The translations under genes were made by a program, and so were the position numbers. A DNA stretch of 64,000 nt from Burkholderiaceae bacterium. Its GTDB lineage: Bacteria > Pseudomonadota > Gammaproteobacteria > Burkholderiales > Burkholderiaceae_C. Below are positions 35,353 to 44,979 of this stretch, in pieces. Location: NCBI GenBank assembly GCA_004299095.1, contig SCQQ01000094.1, forward strand, positions 1-64,000, in the 5' to 3' direction. The notes below the pieces were generated by a model. That model worked only from the letters and a program-made list of their open reading frames with translations, searched no databases and was not told the DNA's origin. The number at the start of each line of letters is the position of its first letter. The stretch's first letter is position 1.

Positions 35353-35904
35353 TCAAAGCCCGAGCATCAATTCGGCCTCTTCCGACATCATCTCGCGCGT
35401 CCACGGCGGATCGAACACCACTTCGACGTCGATTTTCTCGACGCGCGGCAAGCGCCCCAGCTTCTGCTTGACTTCGTTGGCAATCGCTTCGCCCATGCCG
35501 CAACCGGGCGCGGTCAAAGTCATCTTGATGGAGATCCAGATCTTGCCGTCTTGCAGCGGCATGACATCGCAGACGTACACCAGCCCCAGATCGACGATGT
35601 CGACCGGAATCTCCGGGTCGTAGCAGGTCTTGAGCGTTTCCCACACCAGCTCGCGGATTTCGTCGTCGCTGGCATCTTCGGACACGTTCTGGCCGGGGTG
35701 CTCGGGCACACCCTTGCCGATGGCGTCGGCATCCTCGCCCTTCAGGCGCACCAGCCGGCCCTCGACGTAGAGCGTGAAGCTGGAGCCCAGCGCCTGCGTG
35801 ATCTCGACCATGGTCCCTTCAGGCAACACGAACTGGTGCCCTTCCGGGATGATTTCCACCGTCACCTGGCGTCGCACCAGGGCCGGTTCACGATTCGGGG
35901 TCAC
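35353..35904 (-). CDS. sufT: SufT-like Fe-S assembly protein (DUF59/MIP18)
   Basis: 183 residues. The first ~80 are a beta-rich leader (VEIIPEGHQFVLPEGTMVEITQ) found in long SufT proteins. The DUF59 domain follows with DPEIPVDIVDLGLVYV, TLTAPGCGMGEAI (the conserved Cys) and VVFDPPWTREMMSEEA. It helps maturation of Fe-S proteins. It starts with GTG at 35904, AAAGGAT 7 nt upstream, 3 bp behind the sufU stop. Last gene of the suf operon. Confidence 0.9.
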   Translation of the reverse strand: MTPNREPALVRRQVTVEIIPEGHQFVLPEGTMVEITQALGSSFTLYVEGRLVRLKGEDADAIGKGVPEHPGQNVSEDASDDEIRELVWETLKTCYDPEIPVDIVDLGLVYVCDVMPLQDGKIWISIKMTLTAPGCGMGEAIANEVKQKLGRLPRVEKIDVEVVFDPPWTREMMSEEAELMLGL

Positions 35905-35907
35905 GAT

Positions 35908-36384
35908 CTATCCTTTCGATCCATTCGATTGTTCGGTCGAGGTCTCGGACGCGCCGCCGGGCCTGTCGTTCAACGCATGCGCCAGCGCGTGCCAGCCGAG
36001 CAACGCGCACTTGATGCGGCTCGGGTAACGCTGCACCGCGGCCAAGCTGACCAGCTTGCCGAGTTCCTCCTCGTCGCCCTCTTCCTCGCCGGTCATGAGC
36101 GCGCGGAAGTGCCCTTGCAGCTCCAGTGCGTCGGTCACCGTGGCACCGCGCACTGCTTCGGTCATGAGCGAGGCCGAGGCAATGCAGATCGCGCAACCCA
36201 CGCCGTGGAAGCGGATGTCGGCGATCTTGCCGTCCTCGACATCAAGCTGGACGCCGATATCGTCGCCGCACGACGGATTGCGGCCGCGCGCCTGATTGGT
36301 GAAATGCGCAAGCTCGCCAAAATTGCGCGGCGAGCGCTTGTGCTCAACCACGATTTCCTGATACAGGTCGACGTCGGCGTTCAT
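35908..36384 (-). CDS. sufU: SufU-type Fe-S scaffold/sulfurtransferase
   Basis: 158 residues of the NifU-N/SufU family. NPSCGDD, GCAIC and RIKCALLGWHAL contain the three Cys and the Asp that bind zinc in SufU. The 18-residue insertion between the second and third motifs (GEEEGDEEELGKLVSLAAVQRYPS region) marks SufU as opposed to IscU. In Gram-positive bacteria it receives sulfur from SufS; Proteobacteria more often use SufE. The ATG at 36384 overlaps the sufS stop by ATGA. Confidence 0.92.
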   Translation of the reverse strand: MNADVDLYQEIVVEHKRSPRNFGELAHFTNQARGRNPSCGDDIGVQLDVEDGKIADIRFHGVGCAICIASASLMTEAVRGATVTDALELQGHFRALMTGEEEGDEEELGKLVSLAAVQRYPSRIKCALLGWHALAHALNDRPGGASETSTEQSNGSKG

Positions 36385-37637
36385 CTAAGCACCTTGATGG
36401 CGCGCGCCACGCCGGCCACCAACTGGTCGATCTGGTCGTGCGTGTTGTAGACCGCAAACGACGCGCGCGTGGTGGAGCCCACGCCCAGGCATTCGAGCAG
36501 CGGCTGCGCGCAATGATGGCCCGTGCGCACCGCCACACCTTTCTCATCCAGAAACGTGCCGATGTCATGCGGATGTACGCCGTCGACCACGAAGGAAACG
36601 ATCGCCTCCGCGTCGCTGTTCTCGGGCACGAACACGCGCACGCCGTCCATTTTCTGCAGCGCCGCCACCGCTTGCGCGCGCAGCGCGGCGAGATGAGTTG
36701 CCAGGGCCTGGCGATCCAGGTTCATCATGAAAGTCGCTGCGGCCGACATGCCGATGGTGCCGCCGACGTTGGGTGTGCCGCCTTCAAGGCGCGCTGGAAT
36801 GTCGTTGAAAGCGGCGTCGTCGAACGTGACCCAATCGACCATATCGCCGCCAAAGCGCAGCGGCGACAGGCGTTCGAGCAAGGACCGGCGCCCGACCAGG
36901 CCCCCCATCCCCATGGGGCCGTACATCTTGTGCGCCGAAAACGCGAGAAAGTCACAACCCCAGTCTTCGACATCCACCTTGCCGTGTCCCACGGCCTGCG
37001 CCGCGTCGACCACCGTCATGGCGCCCGCACCCGCTGCCAGGCGCAGCATCTCCTTGAGCGGCGGGCAATAGCCGGTGGCGTTGGCGCACGCCGTGATCGA
37101 GAACACGCGCGTTTTCGACGACAGCATCTTGCGCAAATCGTCCGCGTGCAAGCGCCCTTGGTCGTCGGGTTTGACGATGCGCAGCACCGCGCCGGTACGC
37201 CGCGCGGCTTGCTGCCAAGGGATCAGGTTGGCGTGGTGCTCCAGGCCGCTCACGACGATTTCGTCGCCGGCACGCAGCAAGGGCTCGCCAGAAATGGCAA
37301 ACGTCATGCCTTGCGCCAGCATGTTGAGCGCATCGGTGGTACCCGAAGTGAAGATCAGCTCGTGCATCTTCGGCACCTGCAGGAACTTCTTCACGTTGGC
37401 GCGTGCGGCCTCGAAATCGTCAGTCGCGCGCTGACTCAGCGTATGAACACCGCGGTGGATATTGGCGCGATCATGCTGCTCGAACTGGCTCATGGCCGTA
37501 ATAACCGAGCGCGGCACCTGCGTGGTGGCCGCGTTGTCGAGGTAAGCCAGCGCAACCCCGTTCACCCTCTGGTTCAGGATGGGAAACTGGGCCGCGATGT
37601 CTTCGATATTGAGCGCGCTATCAATCACTTCGGTCAT
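36381..37637 (-). CDS. sufS: Cysteine desulfurase SufS
   Basis: PLP enzyme that takes sulfur from cysteine for Fe-S clusters. 418 residues of the group II desulfurases: YLDNAATTQVP, HRGVHTLSQRAT, the PLP Lys in SAHKMYGPMG and the short active-site Cys loop RTGHHCAQP. ATG at 37637 chosen by GAGGGT 8 nt before, which overlaps the sufD stop (10-bp gap); the upstream extension is rejected. Confidence 0.96.
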   Translation of the reverse strand: MTEVIDSALNIEDIAAQFPILNQRVNGVALAYLDNAATTQVPRSVITAMSQFEQHDRANIHRGVHTLSQRATDDFEAARANVKKFLQVPKMHELIFTSGTTDALNMLAQGMTFAISGEPLLRAGDEIVVSGLEHHANLIPWQQAARRTGAVLRIVKPDDQGRLHADDLRKMLSSKTRVFSITACANATGYCPPLKEMLRLAAGAGAMTVVDAAQAVGHGKVDVEDWGCDFLAFSAHKMYGPMGMGGLVGRRSLLERLSPLRFGGDMVDWVTFDDAAFNDIPARLEGGTPNVGGTIGMSAAATFMMNLDRQALATHLAALRAQAVAALQKMDGVRVFVPENSDAEAIVSFVVDGVHPHDIGTFLDEKGVAVRTGHHCAQPLLECLGVGSTTRASFAVYNTHDQIDQLVAGVARAIKVLR

Positions 37638-37647
37638 GTGCAAACCC

Positions 37648-38844
37648 TCATTTGGCGACGTCGAGGTAAGCCGCAACCGTCGCCTCAAGCCGCCCGGCGA
37701 CCCCCAGCGACTCAATCAGATCGGCGTCGCCCAAGCTGTGCGTGAGCAGCGCCGTCATCAGGCCCTTCACGATCAGCGCCCTGGCGGTACGTTCGTCCAA
37801 TCCGCGCTGGCGCGCGTAGAACATGGCGTCCTCCGGCAAGGAACCCCAGGTGGCGCCATGAACCGCTTCCACGTTGTCGTGGCAAATCTCCAAGTGCGGC
37901 CGCAACACCAGCTTCGGGTTCCCGCCGGTCGGAATACCGCTCAGGCGCTGCCGCGCCCACGCTTCATCCGACCCTTGGGCAATACGGCACATGGCGTTGA
38001 TCACGCCACGTGCGCGCCCTTGCGCCAGCATCAGTGATTCGACCTCGCTGCACGTCTTGATGTTCCGGTGAAATGCTTCGACCTGCTGATCGAGCACGTT
38101 GCCGGCCGCAAACAAGGCGCCACCGACGCGACCCGTGGATTCGGGCGCGCTCAAGTCAAGCTCGGTGCGCTGCAAGTGGTACTGCGCGCCACTCGCAATC
38201 AGCGCCTCTTCGTAACAGGCGCCCTGGCCGATCGACGCATAAATCAGGTGGGCAATCCGATCGCCTGGTTGCGGCGCCACCACGCGCAAGTGCTGCAGCC
38301 GCGCGCCCGCGCCCAAGCGCGCATCGATGCGCAAGTTCTGCACGACCGCTTCGGCGTCGGCCGCACGCTCGTGCGTTTCCACCAGAACGCAATGCACGCC
38401 GGCCGCCACGTCGATGACCAGCGTGGGCGCCTCGAGCGCCGCTTGCGCGCTGCGGTGCAGAACCAGTTGCACCACGTCGCCCGTCCCCTGGCCCACGCGC
38501 AGGCGCAGTCCGCGCCGGCACACCGCCTGGTGCGCCCAGGCAAAGCGGTCGGCATCGCTCATGTCGGGCTCTCGCGTCCCTTCGAACAGCGCGCGCCGCG
38601 CGTCGTCTTCGGTGGCATCCAGTCGCTCGATGTCGACGCGCCCCTGGACGCCGCTGCCCAGCGGCTCGATCGTCCAGCCATCGGTTGCCGCAAGCGCCCG
38701 TGCCGGCGACACGGCGCCGTCGCCGATCCAGACGTCGGCGGCCGGTGGCGCCACGTGGTGAAAGTATTCGGACCGCAGCGGAATCCAGCCTAGCGTCGCC
38801 AGGCGCTCGCGCGCGGTCAGCATGGCAGCTTGTGCATCGGCCAT
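37648..38844 (-). CDS. sufD: Fe-S assembly protein SufD
   Basis: 398 residues; pairs with SufB and SufC in the SufBC2D scaffold. The N-terminal third is divergent and Ala-rich. The beta-helix core has LDLSAPESTGRVGGALFAAGN and VEAFHRNIKTCSEV, and the C-terminal part has KLVLRPHLEICHDNVEAVHGATWG with the conserved His, and FYARQRGLDERTARALI. Starts 3 bp behind the sufC stop. Confidence 0.93.
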   Translation of the reverse strand: MADAQAAMLTARERLATLGWIPLRSEYFHHVAPPAADVWIGDGAVSPARALAATDGWTIEPLGSGVQGRVDIERLDATEDDARRALFEGTREPDMSDADRFAWAHQAVCRRGLRLRVGQGTGDVVQLVLHRSAQAALEAPTLVIDVAAGVHCVLVETHERAADAEAVVQNLRIDARLGAGARLQHLRVVAPQPGDRIAHLIYASIGQGACYEEALIASGAQYHLQRTELDLSAPESTGRVGGALFAAGNVLDQQVEAFHRNIKTCSEVESLMLAQGRARGVINAMCRIAQGSDEAWARQRLSGIPTGGNPKLVLRPHLEICHDNVEAVHGATWGSLPEDAMFYARQRGLDERTARALIVKGLMTALLTHSLGDADLIESLGVAGRLEATVAAYLDVAK

Positions 38845-38847
38845 CGC

Positions 38848-39618
38848 TCACGCCTCCACGGCGGCGGCCAGATGCGCGTAACCGGTCTTGGCAATGCCGC
38901 GCGCCAATTCGATGTCGCCCGACTCGGCAATACGACCGCTTTCCATGCGATGGACGGCATTCGGCTGGAGCGATTCGATCATCTGCAGATAGTGCGAAAC
39001 GATCAGGAACGACATGCCCTCGCCACGCAACTTCTGCACCAGCGTGGTGACAGCGCGCACCCCGTCGACGTCCAGCCCCGAGTCGATCTCGTCCAGGATC
39101 GCGAGCTTGGGATGCAGCAACGCCAGTTGCAGCAACTCGTTGCGCTTGCGCTCGCCGCCCGAAAAGCCATCGTTGACCGGACGCGCCAGCATCTTGGCCG
39201 GCAGCCCCAAATCCTTGGCCGTGGCGCGCGCGGTTTTCAGGAAATCGAAGCCGTCGAGCGGCTTTTCTCCGTGCGCCTGGCGCACCGCATTCATCGCCGT
39301 GCGAATGAACAACTGGTTCTTCACGCCGGGAATGTCGGGCGGCGCCTGGAACGACAAGAAAAGCCCCGCCTGCGCCCGGGCCTCGGGCACCAACGCGAGC
39401 AAGTCCTGGCCGCCGAACTGCGCGCTGCCGGACGTCACGTGGTAATGGGGATGCCCCGCGAGCGCGAGCCCGAGCGTGCTCTTGCCACTGCCGTTGGCGC
39501 CCATCAGGATGTGCAGCTCGCCCGCGGGCACCTCAAGCGTGACGCCCTGCAGCACGTCGTGCCCGGCCACTTCCACATGCAGATCGCTCACGTTCAGAAG
39601 CGTTTCAGATGAACTCAT
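38848..39618 (-). CDS. sufC: Fe-S assembly ATPase SufC
   Basis: 256-residue ABC-type ATPase of the SufBC2D complex; soluble, not a transporter. Walker A ILMGANGSGKST, Q-loop LFLSFQAPPDIPGV, signature FSGGERKRNELLQ, Walker B LAILDEIDSGLDVD and the H-loop SHYLQM are all present. ATG at 39618 has AAGGAA upstream; the longer open frame is non-coding. The gap to sufB is 62 bp. Confidence 0.96.
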   Translation of the reverse strand: MSSSETLLNVSDLHVEVAGHDVLQGVTLEVPAGELHILMGANGSGKSTLGLALAGHPHYHVTSGSAQFGGQDLLALVPEARAQAGLFLSFQAPPDIPGVKNQLFIRTAMNAVRQAHGEKPLDGFDFLKTARATAKDLGLPAKMLARPVNDGFSGGERKRNELLQLALLHPKLAILDEIDSGLDVDGVRAVTTLVQKLRGEGMSFLIVSHYLQMIESLQPNAVHRMESGRIAESGDIELARGIAKTGYAHLAAAVEA

Positions 39619-39680
39619 GAATTTCCTTGTTCTCGCTACTTTCCCAGTCCCAAGACCCACGTCTCTATGGCAGCCGGCGC

Positions 39681-41135
39681 TCAGCCCACGGCGCCTTCGA
39701 GCGACACCGCCAGAAGCGACTTGGCTTCCAGCGCAAACTCCATCGGCAGCTCTTCCAGCACCGTCTGGCAGAAGCCGCCCACGATCAGCGACGTGGCCTC
39801 TTCCGGCTTGATGCCGCGCTGCTGGCAATAGAACATGCGCTCTTCGGAGATCTTGGTGGTGGTGGCTTCGTGCTCCAGCACCGCGTCGTTGCGCGCCGTG
39901 TCGAGGTACGGGAACGTATGCGCGCCGCATTGCGTGCCGATCAGCAGCGAATCACACTGCGTGTGGTTGCGCGCGTGCGCTGCCGTTGGCGTGACGCGCA
40001 CCAAGCCGCGATAGCTGTTGTGCGAGCGCCCGGCGCTGATGCCCTTGGAGACGATGCGGCTGGTGGTGTTCTTGCCCATGTGGATCATCTTCGTGCCGGT
40101 ATCGGCCTGCTGGAAGTGATTGGTTACGGCCACCGAGTAGAACTCGCCGTTGGAATCGTCCCCGCGCAGCACCACGCTCGGGTATTTCCAGGTAATGGCA
40201 GCACCGGTCTCCACTTGCGTCCAGGCGATGTGCGAGCGCTTGCCCGCGCACAGCCCGCGCTTGGTCACGAAGTTGTAGATACCGCCCTTGCCGTTTTCGT
40301 CGCCGGGGTACCAGTTCTGGACCGTGGAGTATTTGATGTAGGCGTCGTCGTGCGCGTACAGCTCGACCACGGCGGCGTGCAACTGGTTGGCGTCGCGCTT
40401 GGGCGCCGTGCAGCCTTCGAGGTAGCTGACTTCAGAGCCGGCCTCGGCAATGATCAGCGTGCGCTCGAACTGGCCGGTGTTGGGCGCGTTGATGCGGAAG
40501 TATGAGGAAAGCTCCATCGGGCATCTCACGCCCTTGGGCACGAACACGAACGAGCCGTCGGAAAACACCGCCGAATTGAGCGTGGCGTAGAAATTGTCGT
40601 TGATCGGCACGACCGTGCCCAGATACTGTTCGATCAGCTCCGGGTGGTGCTCGACCGCATAGCCAAACGACGCAAAGATCACGCCGACGTCGGCTAACTG
40701 TTTGCGGAACGTCGTGCCGACCGACACCGAATCGAACACCGCATCCACCGCCACGCCGGCGAGCGCCGCGCGCTCGTGCAGCGGGATGCCCAGCTTCTCG
40801 TACGTCTCCAGCAGCTTGGGATCGACCTGATCCATGCTCTTGGGTTCTTCTTTAGTTGACTTCGGCGCTGAGTAATACGAAATGGCCTGAAAATCGATCG
40901 GGTCGATGCGCAACCGGGCCCAGTTGGGCTTGGGCATCTTCTTCCAATGCGCCAGCGCATCCAGGCGTCGTTTGGTCAGGAACTCAGGCTCCTTTTTGCG
41001 GCGCGAAATTTCGCGAACGACATCCTCATTCAAGCCAGGAGGCAAAGATTCGGACTCAATGTCGGTGACGAACCCCGGTTCGTATTTTTTCTCGAGTGCC
41101 TTGACGACGGATGCGTCCTGTTCAGCAAGGGCCAT
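39681..41135 (-). CDS. sufB: Fe-S assembly scaffold SufB
   Basis: 484 residues; the scaffold on which clusters form. [12 protein letters not shown] at the N-terminus, [45 protein letters not shown] and the C-terminal [18 protein letters not shown] are family hallmarks, with the active Cys in GLCAGK and the conserved Glu/His. GGAGA precedes the ATG at 41135. It is the first gene of the operon sufB-C-D-S-U-T; no IscR/SufR regulator gene is adjacent. Confidence 0.97.
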   Translation of the reverse strand: MALAEQDASVVKALEKKYEPGFVTDIESESLPPGLNEDVVREISRRKKEPEFLTKRRLDALAHWKKMPKPNWARLRIDPIDFQAISYYSAPKSTKEEPKSMDQVDPKLLETYEKLGIPLHERAALAGVAVDAVFDSVSVGTTFRKQLADVGVIFASFGYAVEHHPELIEQYLGTVVPINDNFYATLNSAVFSDGSFVFVPKGVRCPMELSSYFRINAPNTGQFERTLIIAEAGSEVSYLEGCTAPKRDANQLHAAVVELYAHDDAYIKYSTVQNWYPGDENGKGGIYNFVTKRGLCAGKRSHIAWTQVETGAAITWKYPSVVLRGDDSNGEFYSVAVTNHFQQADTGTKMIHMGKNTTSRIVSKGISAGRSHNSYRGLVRVTPTAAHARNHTQCDSLLIGTQCGAHTFPYLDTARNDAVLEHEATTTKISEERMFYCQQRGIKPEEATSLIVGGFCQTVLEELPMEFALEAKSLLAVSLEGAVG

Positions 41136-41351
41136 GACTCATCTCCAAACTTCGTGAGCAGCAGCGGCTGACGGATATCAGCAGCCATATGCGAAGGTAC
41201 CGCAGATTGCGACTCCGCAACGGCGCCATGGTCAAAAACGGCGCCGCGGCGGGGCGTTTTCGCGCGTGGAATCAGGCGTAATTTTCCGCGAAAACCAGAA
41301 ACGCACCGCGGACGCGCTACCGCCAGCGGCGGGCAAGCCTATAACGCGTGT

Positions 41352-41372
41352 GCGACAACCTTTGATTGTCGC
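41352..41372. promoter_or_regulatory. Inverted repeat in the suf/dinB divergent region
   Basis: GCGACAA-N7-TTGTCGC, perfect 7-bp arms, 31 bp before the dinB ATG in the 267-bp divergent region. It does not match a LexA box or an IscR/Fur site well. Could be an operator for dinB or a hairpin; nothing else stands out in this gap. Confidence 0.35.
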
Positions 41373-41402
41373 TCCTCAGCGGGCCAGCCGACGGACGTTT
41401 TC

Positions 41403-42686
41403 ATGATCGATGCCCCACTCCCGCGGCGCGTTGCGCATTTGGACATGGATGCGTTCTACGCGTCGGTCGAAAGCCTGCGCTACCCGCAGCTCAAGGGGCT
41501 GCCCATGGTGATCGGTGCCGGCTGGGGCTTGCTGGAAACCCACTTGCAGCGCTTGCGCAGCGAACGGCCCGAGCGCGCCTGGACGGAAGCCGATCGAGCC
41601 CACATTCCGCTCGACTACTTCCCGCGCCTGGCGGACTACGCGGGCCGCGGCGTGATCACCACGGCCACCTATGCCGCACGCAAATTCGGCGTGGGCTCGG
41701 CCATGGGACTGATGAAAGCCGCGCGCCTGTGTCCGCAGGCCATTCTGCTGCCGGCGGATTTCAAGGAATACCGGCGTTACTCGCACGCCTTCAAGCGCGT
41801 GATCCTCGGCATGGCGCCGGTGATGGAAGATCGCGGCGTCGACGAGGTCTACATCGACTTCACCCACGTGCCGGCGGGTCAGCAACAGGGGGGCGCAGTC
41901 CTGGCGCGGCGCCTGCAAAAAGGCATTCTTGACGCAACAGGCCTCACCTGCTCCATCGGCGTCGCGCCCAACAAGCTGATTGCCAAGATGGCGAGCGAGT
42001 TCAACAAGCCCGGCGGCATCAGCATCGTGCGCGAGAGCGACCTGCAGCCCCGCATCTGGCCGCTCCCCTGTCGCAAGATCAACGGCATCGGCCCGAAAAC
42101 CGACGCGCGGCTGCAGGAACACGGCATCCGCACCATCGGCGAACTGGCCGCGTGCGATGGCGCATGGTTGATCGAACACTTTGGCCCGGCTCACGGCACT
42201 TGGCTGCACGAGGCCGCATGGGGATTGGACGAGCGGCCGGTCATCACGCACAGCGAGCCGGTCAGCATGAGTCGCGAAACCACGTTCGAGCGCGATCTGC
42301 ACGCCGTCGCGGACCGCGCGGAACTCGGCGCGGCCTTCACCGAACTGGCCGAGCAAGTGGCAGGTGACCTGCAATCCGGCGGCTACGTGGGCCGCACCAT
42401 CGGCATCAAGCTGCGCTACGCCGATTTCAGGATCGTCACGCGCGTGCAAACGATAGCGCACTTCGTCAACGACGCCCACACCATTCGTCAAGTCGCGGGG
42501 CAATGCCTGAGACGCGTCGATTTATCGCGCCGGCTGCGCCTCTTGGGCGTGCGGGTCGGCTCGCTCGTCCATGCAGATGACGTTGCGGCCTTTGACCCGA
42601 AGCCGCCGCAGAACGAAAGCCTGGCGCTTTTTCCCGACGCGGAAGAAAGCCCCGGTCGCGATCCTCAGTCCACCAGCGCCGAGTAG
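41403..42686 (+). CDS. dinB: DNA polymerase IV (Y family)
   Basis: 427-residue error-prone translesion polymerase. Catalytic carboxylates in HLDMDAFYASVE and DRGVDEVYIDFT, the TYAARKFGVGSAMG finger strand, CSIGVAPNKLIAKMASEFNKPGG, and the HhH KINGIGPKTDARLQ are present. The finger region carries an insertion of about 40 residues (GWGLLETHLQRLRSERPERAW region) typical of a betaproteobacterial DinB subgroup. A beta-clamp motif may be ESLALF near the C-terminus. Its 3' end overlaps the convergent serine hydrolase gene by 22 bp. Confidence 0.94.
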   Translation: MIDAPLPRRVAHLDMDAFYASVESLRYPQLKGLPMVIGAGWGLLETHLQRLRSERPERAWTEADRAHIPLDYFPRLADYAGRGVITTATYAARKFGVGSAMGLMKAARLCPQAILLPADFKEYRRYSHAFKRVILGMAPVMEDRGVDEVYIDFTHVPAGQQQGGAVLARRLQKGILDATGLTCSIGVAPNKLIAKMASEFNKPGGISIVRESDLQPRIWPLPCRKINGIGPKTDARLQEHGIRTIGELAACDGAWLIEHFGPAHGTWLHEAAWGLDERPVITHSEPVSMSRETTFERDLHAVADRAELGAAFTELAEQVAGDLQSGGYVGRTIGIKLRYADFRIVTRVQTIAHFVNDAHTIRQVAGQCLRRVDLSRRLRLLGVRVGSLVHADDVAAFDPKPPQNESLALFPDAEESPGRDPQSTSAE

Positions 42687-43870
42687 ACCAGTTGTCGCAG
42701 TTGCGTGCGCAGCGGGTAGGTGCTGGATGGCAGCAATTGCGTCATGAACGTGGCGGTGATGCCCTCCAGGGGATCCACCCAGAACGCCGTGCTGGCCGCG
42801 CCGCCCCAGTTGTATTCGCCTCTGGAGCCCAGCGTGCGCGCCGCCATCGGGTCCTGCATGACGGCGAAGCCGAGCCCGAACCCTTGCCCGTCGAAGCGCA
42901 CCTCGGCAAACAGCGGAATGCCGAAAGTCTGCAAATCCTGCCCGCCGGGCAACGAATTGGTCGCCATGTAGCGCACCGTTCGGCTGCCCAGGATGCGCGT
43001 GCCGTCGATCTCGCCCTCACCCAGCAGCATGCTGATGAAACGCTGGTAATCGGCCGTGGTGGACAGCAGGCCGCCGCCCCCCGAGAGGAACGTGACCTTG
43101 CCGCGCGCCGCATTGCCGAACTCGTCGTTGCGCGTGGCCTTGCCCTTGGCATTGGGGATGTAGAGCGCGCCGAGACGTTTCCCCAGCGTACCGCGCACGG
43201 TGAACGAGGTGTCTTTCATGCCGAGCGGATCGAAAATCCGCTCCTGCATGAATTTGTCCAGCGTTTGCCCCGAAACCACTTCGACCAAGCGGCCGAGCAC
43301 GTCGGTCGAAACGGAGTAGTTCCAGCGCGTTCCGGGATCGAAGCGCAGCGGCAGCCGCGCCCAGTCGGTCACGCATTGCGCCAGCGTGTGGCCCTTGGGC
43401 GCGCCCCATTCATAGCCGGCATTGCGGTACATCTCGTCCTGCACGTGGATGTGGTGGAAGCCGTACGTCAGCCCCGACGTGTGGTTCAGCAAATTCACGA
43501 TGCGGATCGGCTCGGTGGCCGGCCGCAGCATCGGCTTGATCGCCGTGCCGCCGGTGATCACGCGCATGTTGGCGAATTCGGGCATGAATTTGGCCACCGG
43601 ATCGGTCAGCTCGAAACGCCCTTCCTCGAACAGGATCATGGCCGCGATCGACGTGATCGGCTTGGTCATCGAATAAATGCGAAACACCGTGTCGTCTTCG
43701 ATCGGCAGCTTCTTCTCGATATCGCGAAAGCCGTAGTTCTCGTGGTAGACCGCCTCGCCGTGGCGATTGATCTGCACCTGCCACCCCGGCAGGCGACCAT
43801 CGTCCACGTAAGCGGCAAAGTGGCGCTTGATGTTTTTCAGGCGCGCGGCGTCAAACCCTTGTTTCGGCAT
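42665..43870 (-). CDS. EstB-like serine hydrolase (beta-lactamase family class C fold)
   Basis: 401 residues, no signal peptide. Catalytic SMTK at Ser67-Lys70 (FRIYSMTKPITS), the Tyr in NYSVSTDVLGRLVE, and a C-terminal WGGAASTAFWVDPLEG strand replacing the KTG box. This pattern fits cytosolic EstB-type esterases rather than true periplasmic AmpC. AAGGAG 8 nt before the ATG at 43870 fixes the start. Substrate unknown. It overlaps dinB tail to tail. Confidence 0.85.
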   Translation of the reverse strand: MPKQGFDAARLKNIKRHFAAYVDDGRLPGWQVQINRHGEAVYHENYGFRDIEKKLPIEDDTVFRIYSMTKPITSIAAMILFEEGRFELTDPVAKFMPEFANMRVITGGTAIKPMLRPATEPIRIVNLLNHTSGLTYGFHHIHVQDEMYRNAGYEWGAPKGHTLAQCVTDWARLPLRFDPGTRWNYSVSTDVLGRLVEVVSGQTLDKFMQERIFDPLGMKDTSFTVRGTLGKRLGALYIPNAKGKATRNDEFGNAARGKVTFLSGGGGLLSTTADYQRFISMLLGEGEIDGTRILGSRTVRYMATNSLPGGQDLQTFGIPLFAEVRFDGQGFGLGFAVMQDPMAARTLGSRGEYNWGGAASTAFWVDPLEGITATFMTQLLPSSTYPLRTQLRQLVYSALVD

Positions 43871-44058
43871 GCGAATCTCCTTCGAAGAAAGTGGGTGGCT
43901 ACTGCAAAGAATAATAGCCCACGCCCTGCGCCGCTCTGAGCAATCCAGCGCGGTCTGCGCGGCCACGCAAGCCAGCGCCTGCAAGTAGTACCTTCAATCG
44001 TCGGAAGACGTCGGTCACACGCGGCGCGGCAACGCCGCAACGCCGCTCCGCAGCCGCG

Positions 44059-44922
44059 TCACCCAGCGACCGGCCGCTCCGCCTGGGCGACTCGCGACCA
44101 CACCGCGAGCGCCTGCGCAGTGGGCCGAACGTCGTGCGCGCGCACGATGCGCGCGCCGCGCCCCACAGACATCAAAGCCGCCGCCACGCTGCCCGCCACA
44201 CGCTCGGCGGGCGCCGGTGGTTTGGCGCCCCTCTTCTGCAATGCCGCGCCGATCGACGATTTGCGCGACCAGCCCACCAACAGAGGGTAGCCCAGCGTCA
44301 ACAACTCCTGCTGCCGCGCCAGCAGGGCAAAGTTCTGCTCCACGGTCTTGCCAAAACCAATGCCGGGATCGAGAACGATCCTGTCCTTCTGCACGCCGTC
44401 CGCCACCAATCGATCCGCCGCGTCCGCCAGAAAACGCCGCACCTGCGGGACCGCATCGCCTTGCATGGGCGCAACCTGCATGGTTTTCGGCTCGCCATGC
44501 ATGTGCATCAGGCAGACGCCGCACCGACCATGGCGCGCGACCGTTTCCGCAGCGCTTTCGCGCCGCAGCGCCCAAACGTCGTTGATGATGTCGGCCCCCG
44601 CGTCAAGCACAGCCTGCATGACTTGCGGCTTGTTGGTGTCGATCGATACCGGCACGCCCAGCGTGACTGCCGCGCGCAGCACCGGCAGCACGCGCGCGAG
44701 TTCCTCCGCCAGCGGCACGGGCGGGCTGCCCGGGCGTGTGGATTCGCCGCCGATATCGAGAATGTCCGCGCCGTCCTCCAGCAATTCCTCGCAATGACGG
44801 ATGGCGGCTTTGGCATTCAGGAACGCGCCGCCGTCGGAAAACGAATCCGGCGTGACGTTGACGATGCCCATGATGCGAGGCCGCGTGAGATCAATGGCGA
44901 ACCGGGTTGTTTTCCAGATCAT
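44059..44922 (-). CDS. folP: Dihydropteroate synthase
   Basis: Joins p-aminobenzoate to the pterin pyrophosphate in folate synthesis; target of sulfonamides. 287 residues of a TIM barrel: GIVNVTPDSFSDGG, DIGGESTRPG, SIDTNKPQV, DPGIGFGKT and a late WSRKSSIG. ATG at 44922 gives the expected MIWKTTRFAIDL start. Separated from ftsH by a terminator. In most relatives glmM follows directly; here the next gene on this strand is the EstB-like hydrolase 188 bp on, so glmM is elsewhere. Confidence 0.95.
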   Translation of the reverse strand: MIWKTTRFAIDLTRPRIMGIVNVTPDSFSDGGAFLNAKAAIRHCEELLEDGADILDIGGESTRPGSPPVPLAEELARVLPVLRAAVTLGVPVSIDTNKPQVMQAVLDAGADIINDVWALRRESAAETVARHGRCGVCLMHMHGEPKTMQVAPMQGDAVPQVRRFLADAADRLVADGVQKDRIVLDPGIGFGKTVEQNFALLARQQELLTLGYPLLVGWSRKSSIGAALQKRGAKPPAPAERVAGSVAAALMSVGRGARIVRAHDVRPTAQALAVWSRVAQAERPVAG

Positions 44923-44935
44923 GAGGAAACCTGCC

Positions 44936-44962
44936 AACAAAAACGGGGCCAAAGCCCCGTTT
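44936..44962 (-). terminator. Intrinsic terminator of ftsH
   Basis: Minus-strand stem AAACGGGGC / GCCCCGTTT with a 4-nt loop, ending in a T-run; lies between the ftsH stop and folP start. Confidence 0.85.
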
Positions 44963-44979
44963 CAGGTGCATGACCACAA

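Noticed and set aside
41136-41402. LexA box for dinB
   Set aside because: No CTG-N10-CAG site with good flanks was found; the only symmetric element is GCGACAA-N7-TTGTCGC.
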